Notes under the pieces: model-generated
Databases searched by the model: none
Told to the model about the DNA's origin: nothing
What the model saw: the letters and a program-made list of their open reading frames with translations, nothing else
Part shown: piece after piece, positions 21,885-30,863 of the stretch
Layout: each line of letters opens with the position of its first letter
How positions within the stretch are numbered: position 1 is the stretch's first letter
Program-made: the position numbers and the translations under genes
Assembly: GCA_030695565.1 (NCBI GenBank)
Contig: JAUYRZ010000054.1
Coordinates: 46,870-110,869 of the forward strand
Direction of reading: 5' to 3'
Length of the DNA stretch: 64,000 nt
Origin: Archangium sp.
GTDB taxonomy: Bacteria; Myxococcota; Myxococcia; Myxococcales; Myxococcaceae

Positions 21885-22815
21885 AAAACACGTGCCGTTG
21901 AGCCGCCTGCAACGAGCGGTAGCTCTTGTTCGTCTCGCGGAGCAGATCCTCGCTCGTGCGAACGGGCTCCGAAGGAAACACACTGCCACCACACCGAACG
22001 GTGACGCCCAGGGGCCCATTGGGCCCGTCGGCCACGATGTCCTTCATCACATCGAAGATCCGCTGAGCGACCAACCGGCCACCGGCCAGGTCGGTCTCAG
22101 GCAGCAGGATCACGAACTCATCACTGTCGATGCGAAACAGCCGGTCAGCCGAGCGCAGGCACGACAACACGCCCTGAAACAGCCGGGTCAGATACGCATC
22201 ACACGCGTCGCGGCCGAGCTTGTAGCGAAGCCCGGCGTAGTCATCGAAGCCGAACATCAGACACGCCGCCGGCCGCCCGTACCGCCGGCTGCGAGCGAGC
22301 TCTGCGTCGAGGCTGGCCTTCAATTGGGAGTAGGTGCCCGCCCCGGTCACCGGGTCGACCGCGCGGAACTGCGCCAGCTCTTCTTCAGCGTCGATCAGCC
22401 GCCGCCGGTACTCGCGCACCATCAGCGCCGAGTTGATGCGGGTCTGCAGCTCGATCAGCTTGAAGGGCTTGGTGACGAAGTCGTCGGCGCCCAGCTCCAT
22501 GCCGCGGATCTTCCCGTCCATCTCGCCCATGGCGGTCAGGATGATGATGGGCAGGTCGGCGAAGCGGGTGTCTTCGCGGGCCCACTTGAGCACCGAGAAG
22601 CCATCCTTGAGCGGCATCATCAGGTCGAGCAGCACCAGGTCGGGCTTGTGCTCGGAGATCTTCTCGACGGCCTCCAGGCCATCGGCCGCGGCCATGACCC
22701 GGAAGTTCGATGACTCGCAGAGATCCTTGAGCAGCATCCGCGTGGGATCGTCGTCGTCGACGACGAGGATCAGGCGGTTGCTGAAATCGAGGTCTTTCCT
22801 GATCGGGCTCGCCAC
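21883..22815 (-). CDS. Response regulator with degenerate GGDEF domain
   Basis: The 310-residue protein has a receiver domain (about residues 14-130) with acidic pocket VVDDDD and phosphoacceptor in LVLLDLMMP (Asp65), and the conserved Lys in TKPF. The C-terminal half aligns with GGDEF domains, but the signature is DSDEF in FRIDSDEFVILLP. The metal/substrate stretch normally FxxINDxxGHxxGD is replaced by YKLGRDACDAY. Diguanylate cyclase activity is therefore unlikely. Translation begins at GTG 22815. It lies beside the desaturase gene (15-base gap, same strand). Confidence 0.88.
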   Translation of the reverse strand: MASPIRKDLDFSNRLILVVDDDDPTRMLLKDLCESSNFRVMAAADGLEAVEKISEHKPDLVLLDLMMPLKDGFSVLKWAREDTRFADLPIIILTAMGEMDGKIRGMELGADDFVTKPFKLIELQTRINSALMVREYRRRLIDAEEELAQFRAVDPVTGAGTYSQLKASLDAELARSRRYGRPAACLMFGFDDYAGLRYKLGRDACDAYLTRLFQGVLSCLRSADRLFRIDSDEFVILLPETDLAGGRLVAQRIFDVMKDIVADGPNGPLGVTVRCGGSVFPSEPVRTSEDLLRETNKSYRSLQAAQRHVF

Positions 22816-22830
22816 GCAGCCCCAGTCATA

Positions 22831-23886
22831 TCAGGCATTCATCACGGCGCCTTCGGGGACCTCGTCGGCGATGCGGCGCGTGCGGCCCTTCAAGAACTCG
22901 ATGATCTCGGCGTCGGTGCGCGTATCGCCGGGCAGCCGCACGAAGGCCTTCGCCAGCCAGTCGTAGCGCTTGAGGAAGAGGAAGACCGAGACCATGGCGA
23001 AGTCGATGCCCTGGAAGACGATGCAGCCTTCCTTGAGATACCGCTCGGCGTTGGCCTCGAAGTCGCCGGGCATCTCCGTCCAGTGACGGGTCTGCTTGAT
23101 GTGGTGACCGATGTGGTACCCGTCGTTGAAGCAGCGCTTGTTGTAGCCGCTGTTGATGCAGGTGATCGAGTTGACGTAGCTGTCACCAGGGCGGCTGGGG
23201 TCGATGAAGGCGTGCTGCCCCCAGTTGCCCAGCATCATGGCGAAGCGCATGAAGAAGTAGGGCACCACGAAGGCGGCCAGGGTGGCCTGCCAGTTCACGA
23301 ACGACATGCCGATCATGAACAGCACGTGCAGGCCGTCACTGGTCATCGCGCGGCGGGCCATCGCGGGGCGGTTCTTCTTGAGGAAGTACCGGGTGAGCCC
23401 CACGTGCGAGGTGAAGAGGAAGCGCATGAAGTACATGAACCACTCGGGGAAGCTGTCCCGCTGGTAGCGCATGGTGCTCGACAGATCGTTGCGCAGGTTG
23501 TTCTCGGCGTGGTGCATGCCGACGTGGTGCTCCATGTACCCGGTGGGGATGCCGAACATCAGGCTCATCGTGTACGGGATGACGCGGTTCAAGATGCGCG
23601 GCGACTTGATGAAGGGCCGGTGCATCGTGTTGTGCAGCATCAGGATCGCCGGGGGCGCGAACCAGGCGATCTGGATGGCCCAGGTGGCGACGGCGAGCCA
23701 CCACGAAAACCGCACATAGAGCGCGAGCTGCAACGGGAGCACGATGGCCACGCTCTTGATCGCGGTGCGCACGAACACGGCGTCACGGGGCTCGTACAAC
23801 ATGCCCTCGATCCAGCGCTGCCAGGGGGTGTCGGCGTACTTCGGTTCAGCTTTGGGATCGGTGATGACCGGGAGCGTCGTAGACAT
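22831..23886 (-). CDS. Membrane fatty acid desaturase family protein
   Basis: The 351-residue integral membrane di-iron enzyme has the three histidine boxes HNTMH, HHVGMHH and HIGHH, separated by hydrophobic helices (about residues 43-85, 100-115, 180-225). It would introduce a double bond into, or hydroxylate, an acyl chain or related lipid. Substrate cannot be told. It is upstream of the response regulator in the same direction and 36 bases downstream of dnaB, so the three may be co-transcribed. Confidence 0.87.
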   Translation of the reverse strand: MSTTLPVITDPKAEPKYADTPWQRWIEGMLYEPRDAVFVRTAIKSVAIVLPLQLALYVRFSWWLAVATWAIQIAWFAPPAILMLHNTMHRPFIKSPRILNRVIPYTMSLMFGIPTGYMEHHVGMHHAENNLRNDLSSTMRYQRDSFPEWFMYFMRFLFTSHVGLTRYFLKKNRPAMARRAMTSDGLHVLFMIGMSFVNWQATLAAFVVPYFFMRFAMMLGNWGQHAFIDPSRPGDSYVNSITCINSGYNKRCFNDGYHIGHHIKQTRHWTEMPGDFEANAERYLKEGCIVFQGIDFAMVSVFLFLKRYDWLAKAFVRLPGDTRTDAEIIEFLKGRTRRIADEVPEGAVMNA

Positions 23887-23922
23887 AGGCGGCCGAACAC
23901 CTAGGCCACCCCCGGGAAGGGA

Positions 23923-25272
23923 TCAACTGCCCTGCCAGTCCTTCACCCGGCTCTCGAAGCGGGTGTACTCGGCGAGAAACACGAGGTCGACCGAGCCGAC
24001 CGGGCCGTTGCGCTGTTTCGCGACGATCAGCTCGCAGGGGATGACGTTGCCGCGGCTCTCCTGGGGCGGCGCGTCTTCGCCCAGGTCTTCACGGTGGATG
24101 AACATGACGACGTCGGCGTCCTGCTCGATGGCGCCCGACTCGCGGAGGTCGGAGAGCATGGGCTTACCGCCCTTGCGCTCTTCGACTTTTCGGTTGAGCT
24201 GGGAGAGCGCGATGATCGGGCAGTCGAGCTCCTTGGCCAGTTGCTTGAGCGCGCGGCTGATCTCGGAGATCTCGAGCTGGCGGCTCTCGACCTTGCCCTT
24301 CTGGTGCATCAGCTGGAGGTAGTCGATGACGATGAGCCCCAGCTTGCCCTCCTTCTGCTTGAGGCGGCGGCACTTCGCGCGGAGGTCGAACGACGACAGG
24401 CCACCGGAGTCATCGACGTAGAACTTGGTCTTGAAGAGCTCGTTGGCTGACTCGCTGATGCGCTCTTCGTCGGCGGGTGAGAGCCGCCCGCCACGGAGCT
24501 TCTTCATGTCGACCTTCGCGTGCGTCGCGAGGAGCCGGGTGATCAGCTGCACCGAGGGCATTTCGAGGCTGAACACGGCGACGGCGAGGTTCTCGGGGCC
24601 TGCCGCGTGCAGCGCGAAGTTCATCGCGAGCGAGGTCTTACCGATGCCGGGGCGGGCCGCGAGGATGATCAACTCGCCGCCGTGGAAGCCGGTGAGCTGG
24701 TTGTCGAGGTCGACGAAGCCCGAGCCGACGCCCGTCACGCCGCCGCCGCTCTGCTTCATCTTGTCGAGGAGGGTGAGGGCCTCCTCCATCAGCTCGGACA
24801 TGGGCCGCAGGTCGCCTGCGCGGCGCTTCTCGGCGATCTGGAAGACCTTCCGCTCGGCCTCATCGAGGAGCTCGGCGACGTCGCCGGTCTCCTGGGTGGC
24901 GAGGTCGAGGATCTCGCGGCCAGCCGTGGCGAGCAGGCGCCGGGTCGACTGGTTCTTGATGATGTTCGCGTACTCGACCGCGTTCTGCGCGAAGGGCACG
25001 GCCTGGTCGAGCTGCGCGAGGTAGCCGGGGCCACCAGCTGCGGCGAGCTTGCCGTCGGTCTTGAGCTGCTCGGCGACGGTCAGCGGGTCGACGCGCTCGT
25101 TGCGGGCATCGAGGGTGCAGATGGCCTTGAAGATGTCGGCGTGCGCGGGCACGGAGAAGTCGTCGGCGATCAGGATTTCCTGAACGTTCGACAGGATCGC
25201 GTTGTCCATCAACACACAGCCGAGCACTGCACGCTCGGAAGCAACGTCCTGCAAAGCCGACGGCGAAGTCAT
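23923..25272 (-). CDS. dnaB: Replicative DNA helicase DnaB
   Basis: DnaB is the hexameric helicase that unwinds DNA at the fork. The 449 residues contain the N-terminal helical domain (residues 1-105, ASERAVLGCVLMD), Walker A ARPGIGKTSL (about 206-215), LIVIDYLQLM (Walker B), the ALSQLNRKVEER motif and DLRESGAIEQDADVV. No intein interrupts the motifs. In many bacteria dnaB follows rplI; here the rplI gene is 2.5 kb away with an oppositely oriented histidine kinase gene in between. Confidence 0.97.
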   Translation of the reverse strand: MTSPSALQDVASERAVLGCVLMDNAILSNVQEILIADDFSVPAHADIFKAICTLDARNERVDPLTVAEQLKTDGKLAAAGGPGYLAQLDQAVPFAQNAVEYANIIKNQSTRRLLATAGREILDLATQETGDVAELLDEAERKVFQIAEKRRAGDLRPMSELMEEALTLLDKMKQSGGGVTGVGSGFVDLDNQLTGFHGGELIILAARPGIGKTSLAMNFALHAAGPENLAVAVFSLEMPSVQLITRLLATHAKVDMKKLRGGRLSPADEERISESANELFKTKFYVDDSGGLSSFDLRAKCRRLKQKEGKLGLIVIDYLQLMHQKGKVESRQLEISEISRALKQLAKELDCPIIALSQLNRKVEERKGGKPMLSDLRESGAIEQDADVVMFIHREDLGEDAPPQESRGNVIPCELIVAKQRNGPVGSVDLVFLAEYTRFESRVKDWQGS

Positions 25273-25454
25273 TGCGGTGCGTCTAGTCGACGATGGCGGG
25301 CCGAGGAAGGTCGGACCTGCTGCAGTGGCAGGCCCGGCTTGCGGCAGTTCTCAGCGGTCCGCGCACTTGTAACCACGAGTCCCCCGTCACCCGTGCCGCA
25401 ATGTCTTGCGCGTCGCTATGGTGAGCCTACCCGCTCGTTTGGGACTCACACTCA

Positions 25455-27713
25455 ATGTCGACCTGGCCGCCCGACGAACCCACCGATTCCCAGCTGCTGA
25501 CTTCGCCGGGATCCATCCCACGAATCAATTTTCAGCCCAGGCTCGTTCAGCTCAGCGGTGGCCGGGGGGAGGTGGGCCGGGTGTTGTTGCTCGACCGCGA
25601 TCAGGTCGTCATCGGCCGCGCGAGCGGGGGCGTACAGTTGTTGGTGAACGATCAGGGTGTCTCGCGCCGCCACGCCGCGGTCGAACGTCACGCCGACGGC
25701 TTTCGGGTCGTCGACTTCGAGTCGCGCAACGGAACGTTCGTCAACAACGTTCGGGTCAAGACCGCCGAGCTGCGCGACGGAGACCGCATTCAACTCGGCG
25801 GTGCGACGCTTCTGCGCTTTACCAGCGCCGGCACGGACGACGAGTGGCTGCACCAGTCGCTGGACCACGGCAGCGTCGCCTTGTGGGATTACGCGTTGGG
25901 AAGCCGTGAGGTGACCTGGTCGGAACATGCCGACCGCGCACTTCACCTGCCGGCCGGGACGCTCGCCAACCGGCGCATGCTCTTCTCCTCGATGCTGCAC
26001 GCCGATGATGAGGCGCAGGTGACGGCGGCCCTGCTGCTCACCATCAATGCCCACCAGCCCTTCGAGCAGGAATTTCGGCTGGTGGTCGGCCCCGAGTTTT
26101 CCCGCTGGGTGTTGTGTCGAGCTCACCTGCTGCGCAACGGGGCTGGGCAGCCAGAGCGCATCACGGGAACCGTGATCGACGTGAGCGACAGGAGACGGCG
26201 CGAACTCGACCTGCGGCGCATGGCGCTGATGTTCGAGAGCCTTTCCGACGGCGTCTTCCTCATCGACGGTGCGGGTGCCGTCGTGGATCTCAACAGCGGG
26301 GCGCAGCGACTGTTCGGGGTGACCAAGCCCAGGGCCCTGGGTGCCCGGTTGTTCGAGTTGCTCGGTGTGCCGAACGCAGGCGAGCTCGAGGTGCAATCGC
26401 AACGCACCTTCACCGCTGAGGGTCGGTGGTCGATGGACCTGTGTTTGCCCGGCGTGGGGGGCGATCGCTCTTTCGAGGTGGTTGCCTTCCCGCTCCGCAA
26501 CGACGCGGGCGCCCTCGGGGCTGCATTCCTCTTTCGGGACATGACCGAGCGTCAGCGGCTGCAGAATCAGGTCGCGTTCTATGACCGGCTGGCGGCCCTG
26601 GGCACGTTGAGCGCCGGCATCGCGCACGAGATCAACAACCCCCTGTCCTTCGTCCTCGCGAGCATCGAGTTCGTGCTGACCGAACTTTCAGAAAGGAAGG
26701 AGGGCGCGTTCCACCTCGAGTTGGAAGCCCTCGGCGATGCGCTCGAAGGTGCGCGGCGCATCGCCCACACCGTCAGAGACATGAAGTCATTCTCGCGCGA
26801 CGACGCCTCTCCGCAGCCCGTGCCCACCGATGCGCGTGCCCCCCTCGAGCTGGCTTTCAAGATGACCCAGAAGCTGACCTCGAGCCGGGCCGTCGTGATC
26901 CGCGAACTCGAAGAGGGGCTTCCGCTCGTGCTCGCGACCGAGTCGCGCCTCTCTCAGGTGTTCATCAACCTCCTCGTCAACGCAGCGCAGGCCATTCCCG
27001 ACGAGAAGCGGGGGCACATCACCGTTCGCCAGCGGCTCGAAGGTGACTTCGTCTTGACTGAGGTCGCTGACGACGGCGTGGGCATTCCCCGGGAGCAGCT
27101 CACCCGCATCTTCGACCCCTTCTTCACCACGAAGCCCGTCGGGGTCGGCACCGGCCTGGGCCTGTCCATCTGCCACAGCCTGGTGACCGGCTTCGGAGGC
27201 GCGCTTTCCGTGAGAAGCGAGCTGGGGAAAGGAACCACCTTCACCGTGAAGTTGGGCGTCTCCCGCGAGGTGCCCCGCACCCCCAGCGCCATCCGGAGGG
27301 CCGAGCAGCGGCGAGGGCGTATTCTCCTCATCGATGACGAGCCGCTCGTGCTGCGCGCTCTGTCGCGAACGCTGGGCGCCGTGCACGACGTGGCGACCGC
27401 GCGGAGCGCCGACGAGGCGATGGCGCTGCTCGAGGGGGAGGACTTCGACGTGATCCTGTGTGATCTGATGATGCCCGGACGCTCGGGAAGCGACTTCTAC
27501 GAGCAACTCACGAAGGATCATCCCGAGCTCGTCACTCGCGTGGTCTTCGTCTCGGGAGGCGCCTTCACGGATTGGGCCAGAGAATTTCTTGCCCGGGTGC
27601 CCAATGCCGCGCTGACCAAGCCGGTCGATGGCGTGGAGCTCGCCAATTTTGTCCAGGCGCGGCTGCGCGACAGGACTGGAGGAGGTGGAGTTCCCCTCCA
27701 CGAGCAGACATGA
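25455..27713 (+). CDS. FHA-PAS hybrid histidine kinase
   Basis: The 752-residue protein appears soluble, with no membrane segment. In order: an FHA domain (about residues 40-125; VIGRASGG, GVSRRHAAVE, SRNGTFVNN), two PAS-like domains (about 135-235 and 250-360), HisKA with phosphoacceptor His in AGIAHEINNPLSF, an HATPase with DDGVGIPREQL and GTGLGLSICHSL, and a C-terminal receiver with phosphoacceptor in VILCDLMMP. The FHA domain suggests that a phosphothreonine-bearing partner, perhaps a Hanks-kinase substrate, controls it. The 182-base divergent spacer to dnaB shows no promoter I can define. Confidence 0.93.
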   Translation: MSTWPPDEPTDSQLLTSPGSIPRINFQPRLVQLSGGRGEVGRVLLLDRDQVVIGRASGGVQLLVNDQGVSRRHAAVERHADGFRVVDFESRNGTFVNNVRVKTAELRDGDRIQLGGATLLRFTSAGTDDEWLHQSLDHGSVALWDYALGSREVTWSEHADRALHLPAGTLANRRMLFSSMLHADDEAQVTAALLLTINAHQPFEQEFRLVVGPEFSRWVLCRAHLLRNGAGQPERITGTVIDVSDRRRRELDLRRMALMFESLSDGVFLIDGAGAVVDLNSGAQRLFGVTKPRALGARLFELLGVPNAGELEVQSQRTFTAEGRWSMDLCLPGVGGDRSFEVVAFPLRNDAGALGAAFLFRDMTERQRLQNQVAFYDRLAALGTLSAGIAHEINNPLSFVLASIEFVLTELSERKEGAFHLELEALGDALEGARRIAHTVRDMKSFSRDDASPQPVPTDARAPLELAFKMTQKLTSSRAVVIRELEEGLPLVLATESRLSQVFINLLVNAAQAIPDEKRGHITVRQRLEGDFVLTEVADDGVGIPREQLTRIFDPFFTTKPVGVGTGLGLSICHSLVTGFGGALSVRSELGKGTTFTVKLGVSREVPRTPSAIRRAEQRRGRILLIDDEPLVLRALSRTLGAVHDVATARSADEAMALLEGEDFDVILCDLMMPGRSGSDFYEQLTKDHPELVTRVVFVSGGAFTDWAREFLARVPNAALTKPVDGVELANFVQARLRDRTGGGGVPLHEQT

Positions 27714-27751
27714 AAAAGCCGCGCGCCCCCGAAGGAACGCACGGCCTTTTC
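27712..27751. terminator. Bidirectional intrinsic terminator between rplI and the histidine kinase
   Basis: Arms at 27712-27725 and 27738-27751 pair over 14 bases, with the two mismatches becoming G-U wobbles in minus-strand RNA. A-rich and T-rich ends flank the GC stem, so it can terminate in both directions. It ends the rpsF-rpsR-rplI transcript and overlaps the last codon of the kinase gene. Confidence 0.75.
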
Positions 27752-27767
27752 GAGCAGACCCGAAAAA

Positions 27768-28220
27768 TCAGGCCTGCGCTTCGCCCACGACCGTGACCGT
27801 CAGCTTCGCGGTCACTTCACGGTGGAGACGGATCTCCACGGCGAACTCACCGACAGCCCGGATGGGCTCGGGGAGGTGAATCAGGCGGCGGTCGAGCTTG
27901 TGGCCCGCGGCAGCCAGCGCTTCGGCGATGTCGAGTGCCGTGACCGAGCCGAACAGCTTGTCCTGCTCGCCCGTCTTGCGCTTGATCGAGAGCTTCACGC
28001 CTTCGAGCTTCTTGGCCTGCTCCTGGGCGCCGCCCTTGAGCTTCTGCTGGCGAAGTTCGATGACCTGCTTCTCGTGATCCAGCTGGCGCACGTTGGCGGT
28101 GCTCGCCAGCATCGCGAGGTTCCGCGGCAACAGATAGTTGCGCGCGTAGCCCTCTTTGACGGTGACCAGCTCGCCCGACTTGCCCAGGTTGTACACGTCT
28201 TCTCGGAGGATGAGCTTCAT
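27768..28220 (-). CDS. rplI: 50S ribosomal protein bL9
   Basis: bL9 binds 23S rRNA at the base of the L1 stalk. The 150-residue protein starts MKLILREDVYNLGKSGELV and continues VKEGYARNYLLPRNLA, the family signature, followed by the connecting helix and a C-terminal domain. It is the last gene of the operon rpsF-rpsR-rplI, three bases after rpsR, and is followed by an intrinsic terminator. Confidence 0.97.
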   Translation of the reverse strand: MKLILREDVYNLGKSGELVTVKEGYARNYLLPRNLAMLASTANVRQLDHEKQVIELRQQKLKGGAQEQAKKLEGVKLSIKRKTGEQDKLFGSVTALDIAEALAAAGHKLDRRLIHLPEPIRAVGEFAVEIRLHREVTAKLTVTVVGEAQA

Positions 28221-28223
28221 GGG

Positions 28224-28532
28224 TCAGCTCGCCAGAACGAGGTAGGGGATGAGTGCGAGGCCGCGCGACTGCTTGACGGCCTTCGCGACGGCACGCTGGT
28301 GCAGCGCGCAGTTGCCGGAGATGCGGCGGGGAATGATCTTGCCGCGCTCGGTCACGAAGTACTTGAGGGTCGACTGGTCCTTGTAGTCGACCTTCGCGTT
28401 CTTGTCGGCGCAGAAGCGGCAGACCTTCCGGCGGGCGAAACCACGGCCGCCACGCTTCTCGTCGCCACCTTCCATGTCCCCGTCGTTGTCCTTCTTCGCG
28501 GGGCGCTTCTTCTCAGGGCTCATCGTGCTCAT
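28224..28532 (-). CDS. rpsR: 30S ribosomal protein bS18
   Basis: bS18 binds the 30S platform together with bS6. The conserved core is [50 protein letters not shown]. The CxxC pair plus Cys/His of NCALH makes the zinc-ribbon (C+) form. An N-terminal extension of about 30 residues, basic then acidic, precedes the core. The start may be ATG 28532 or 28523. The gene overlaps rpsF by four bases. Confidence 0.96.
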   Translation of the reverse strand: MSTMSPEKKRPAKKDNDGDMEGGDEKRGGRGFARRKVCRFCADKNAKVDYKDQSTLKYFVTERGKIIPRRISGNCALHQRAVAKAVKQSRGLALIPYLVLAS

Positions 28533-28987
28533 GCGCTGTAACCACCTTCGTCGTCCATGTCGTTGTCGAAGCCGCCGAAGCCTTCGCGCTCAGCGCCGCC
28601 GAACGGCTTGTTGTCGTCCTCGCCGGCCAGCTTGAGGTCTTCCTGCGGCTGGTGCGACTCAGGGTTCACGTCGTCAGCGAGACGCTTGGACATGAAGCGG
28701 GTCACTTCGTCGAAGTTGCGCATGTTGCGCTCGACTTCGGCGACCATCGCGGAGTTACCCAGATAGTGAGCGTGGATGTAGATCGCGCGGGGCTGCTTGG
28801 CGACCGGGTACATGGTCTTCTTCTTGCCCCAGATCGTGAAGCGCAGGAACTTGCCGCCATCGCGATTCACGATGCCGCGCAGCTTGTCCTTCACCTTGTC
28901 CACGTTCTCGTCGGTGAGATCGGGCTTCACGAGGAAGACCGTCTCGTACTCACGCAGCTTCGCTGCGCTCTTCACTGCTTCTGCCAT
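28529..28987 (-). CDS. rpsF: 30S ribosomal protein bS6
   Basis: bS6 pairs with bS18 in the small subunit. The 152-residue protein has the ferredoxin-like core: [54 protein letters not shown] and [15 protein letters not shown]. The C-terminal 45 residues are an acidic, Gly-rich extension not found in short S6 proteins. ATG 28987 was chosen because upstream codons fall in the promoter region. No ssb gene lies between rpsF and rpsR. Confidence 0.97.
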   Translation of the reverse strand: MAEAVKSAAKLREYETVFLVKPDLTDENVDKVKDKLRGIVNRDGGKFLRFTIWGKKKTMYPVAKQPRAIYIHAHYLGNSAMVAEVERNMRNFDEVTRFMSKRLADDVNPESHQPQEDLKLAGEDDNKPFGGAEREGFGGFDNDMDDEGGYSA

Positions 28988-29066
28988 CTGATGCCCCTTG
29001 GGTTCTGCCCATCGCCTGAGGCGGTGAGCGGGGTGTTCGACCACGAAATGTGACCGAAGGGCGCCG

Positions 29067-29095
29067 CTCGTACGTGCCGGGCCCCCTGGTGTCAA
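29067..29095 (-). promoter_or_regulatory. Sigma70-type promoter of the rpsF-rpsR-rplI operon
   Basis: On the minus strand a perfect TTGACA (29090-29095) is followed after 17 bases by TACGAG (29067-29072). Transcription would begin near 29060, leaving a leader of about 70 bases before rpsF, long enough for the S6:S18 autoregulatory structure known in other bacteria, although I did not confirm that fold here. Confidence 0.55.
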
Positions 29096-29189
29096 GCGGC
29101 GTGCCCTCAAGCCGTTGGTTTCCCTCGGCTGGAAGGGGGGAGAATGCTATTGCGCGCCCGGCCGCAGTCGAGGGCTCAGGGGAACTCGC

Positions 29190-30854
29190 ATGAAATCGAT
29201 GATTCTGGGCCTGGCGCTTTGTGCAGCCACGCCGGCGTTCGCGCAGACCGATGCCGGTGCACCCGCCGTGGAGCCGAAGGCTGCCAACCCGGGTGACGAC
29301 GTCAACCCCACGTTGCTTCGCGAGCTGGGCCCTGCGGGTGACGACGCAGATGCAGGCATGGCCTCGCCCACCCCGATGCAGGTCGATCTCCCGCCTGCCG
29401 CCGCGCCCGCGAAGAAGGAAGAGCCGAAGAAGCCCGATGACCCCGCGTGGGAGCTCACCGCGAAGTTGGCCGCCTCGATCCGCCTGAGCTACGCCGGCAC
29501 CACGCCGTTCCCCTTCGACGCCGATCGCACCACCTCGACGATCGCTCCGCTGCAGACCCGCGTTCGTGTGTCACCCGAAATTCACCTCGGGGGTCTGGGG
29601 CTGATCGTCGAAGCCGACGCGGCCACCGGCGCCATCATCGGCATTCCCCCAGACTCGCTGGTCGGTGATCGCCAGCCCGTGCCCGCGATTCGCGCGCTCG
29701 AGCTGCGCAAGGTCTACCTCGAGTACAAGTGGGCCAGCGGCGCCTTCCGCGTGGGTCAGCAGACCTCGCAGTGGGGCCTGGGTCTGCTCGCCAACGACGG
29801 CGCCCAGGATCCACAGGCCGGTGATTTCGGTCAGCAGCACTTCGGCAACCTGACCTACCGCGCGATGTTGGTGGCCCGGCCGTTGTTCGGCAAGGGCGGC
29901 GCCTTCCGCGCGTTCGAGACCGCGATCGCGGCCGACCTGATCGTGCGCGACAACTTCGGGGAGTTCTCCCGCGGCGACCGCGCCTTCCAGGGCGTGCTGG
30001 CGGTGCGCTTCAACAAGGATCCCGAGAACAACTTCGGCGTCTACGCGGTGTACCGGAACCAGCGGAACATCTTCAGCACCGACGGCGGCAGGGCGACCGA
30101 CGCGGTGGTGATCGACTTCGCGGGCCGCTGGCAGTTCCTCAAGCGCCGCAACCGCGAGTTCAAGGTCGGCTGGGAGTTCGTGGGCATCACCGGCACCACC
30201 ACCCAGGCGCGCAACGAGAACGCTGAGTTGCTGAAGATCGGCCAGTTCGGCATGGCCATCAAGTCGCAGTACCGAATCGGCCGCACCTCGATCTACCTCG
30301 ATGGTGGTTACGCCTCGGGTGATCAGAACGCCGCCGACGATCGCGTGGAGAACTTCCGTTTCGACCGCGATTACAAGGTCGGCCTCATTCTCTTCGACCA
30401 GGTGATGGCGTACCAGTCGGGCCGCTCGGGCGTGCGGGCGAGCGATCCTTCGTTGACCGGGGTCGCTCCGGAAGGCGCTGACCTGCTGGGCACCGCGGGC
30501 TCCATCACCGGGGCCTGGTACCTGTTCCCCCGCGTGAAGATCGCCATGTCGGACTGGCTCGACGCGTTCGGCGGGCCGCTGTTCGCCTTCGGCACGGCGA
30601 AGCTCGCTGACCCGTTCAACACCCGCATCGGCGGCGGCACCCCGTTGAATCCGCTCGGTGGCCAGCCCGGCCTCTACCTCGGCACCGAGGTCGATCTCGG
30701 CGTGCAGGCGCGGTTCAAGCCCATCCCCGAGCTCACCATCTCGGTCACGGCCGAGGGGGGCTTGTTCCTGCCGGGTGATGCGTACACGCTCCCGGGCGGC
30801 GGGGTGATGGCTCCTGTTGGGTTTGGTCGTCTGCGTCTCGGCGTCGCGATCTAA
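29190..30854 (+). CDS. Predicted outer-membrane beta-barrel protein
   Basis: The 554-residue protein has a signal peptide (MKSMILGLALCAATPAFA, cleavage before QTDAG). A Pro/Asp-rich linker up to about residue 95 follows, and then a long run of alternating amphipathic strands typical of a large beta-barrel (SIRLSYAG, TRVRVSPEIHLGG, AVRFNKDPENNFGVYAVYR). It ends in a strand close to the C-terminus (PVGFGRLRLGVAI). The family is not recognised; porin-like or phosphate-selective-porin-like barrels are candidates. It lies nine bases before the hydrolase lipoprotein gene, so the two may be cotranscribed. Confidence 0.75.
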   Translation: MKSMILGLALCAATPAFAQTDAGAPAVEPKAANPGDDVNPTLLRELGPAGDDADAGMASPTPMQVDLPPAAAPAKKEEPKKPDDPAWELTAKLAASIRLSYAGTTPFPFDADRTTSTIAPLQTRVRVSPEIHLGGLGLIVEADAATGAIIGIPPDSLVGDRQPVPAIRALELRKVYLEYKWASGAFRVGQQTSQWGLGLLANDGAQDPQAGDFGQQHFGNLTYRAMLVARPLFGKGGAFRAFETAIAADLIVRDNFGEFSRGDRAFQGVLAVRFNKDPENNFGVYAVYRNQRNIFSTDGGRATDAVVIDFAGRWQFLKRRNREFKVGWEFVGITGTTTQARNENAELLKIGQFGMAIKSQYRIGRTSIYLDGGYASGDQNAADDRVENFRFDRDYKVGLILFDQVMAYQSGRSGVRASDPSLTGVAPEGADLLGTAGSITGAWYLFPRVKIAMSDWLDAFGGPLFAFGTAKLADPFNTRIGGGTPLNPLGGQPGLYLGTEVDLGVQARFKPIPELTISVTAEGGLFLPGDAYTLPGGGVMAPVGFGRLRLGVAI

Positions 30855-30863
30855 GGCACTGCA

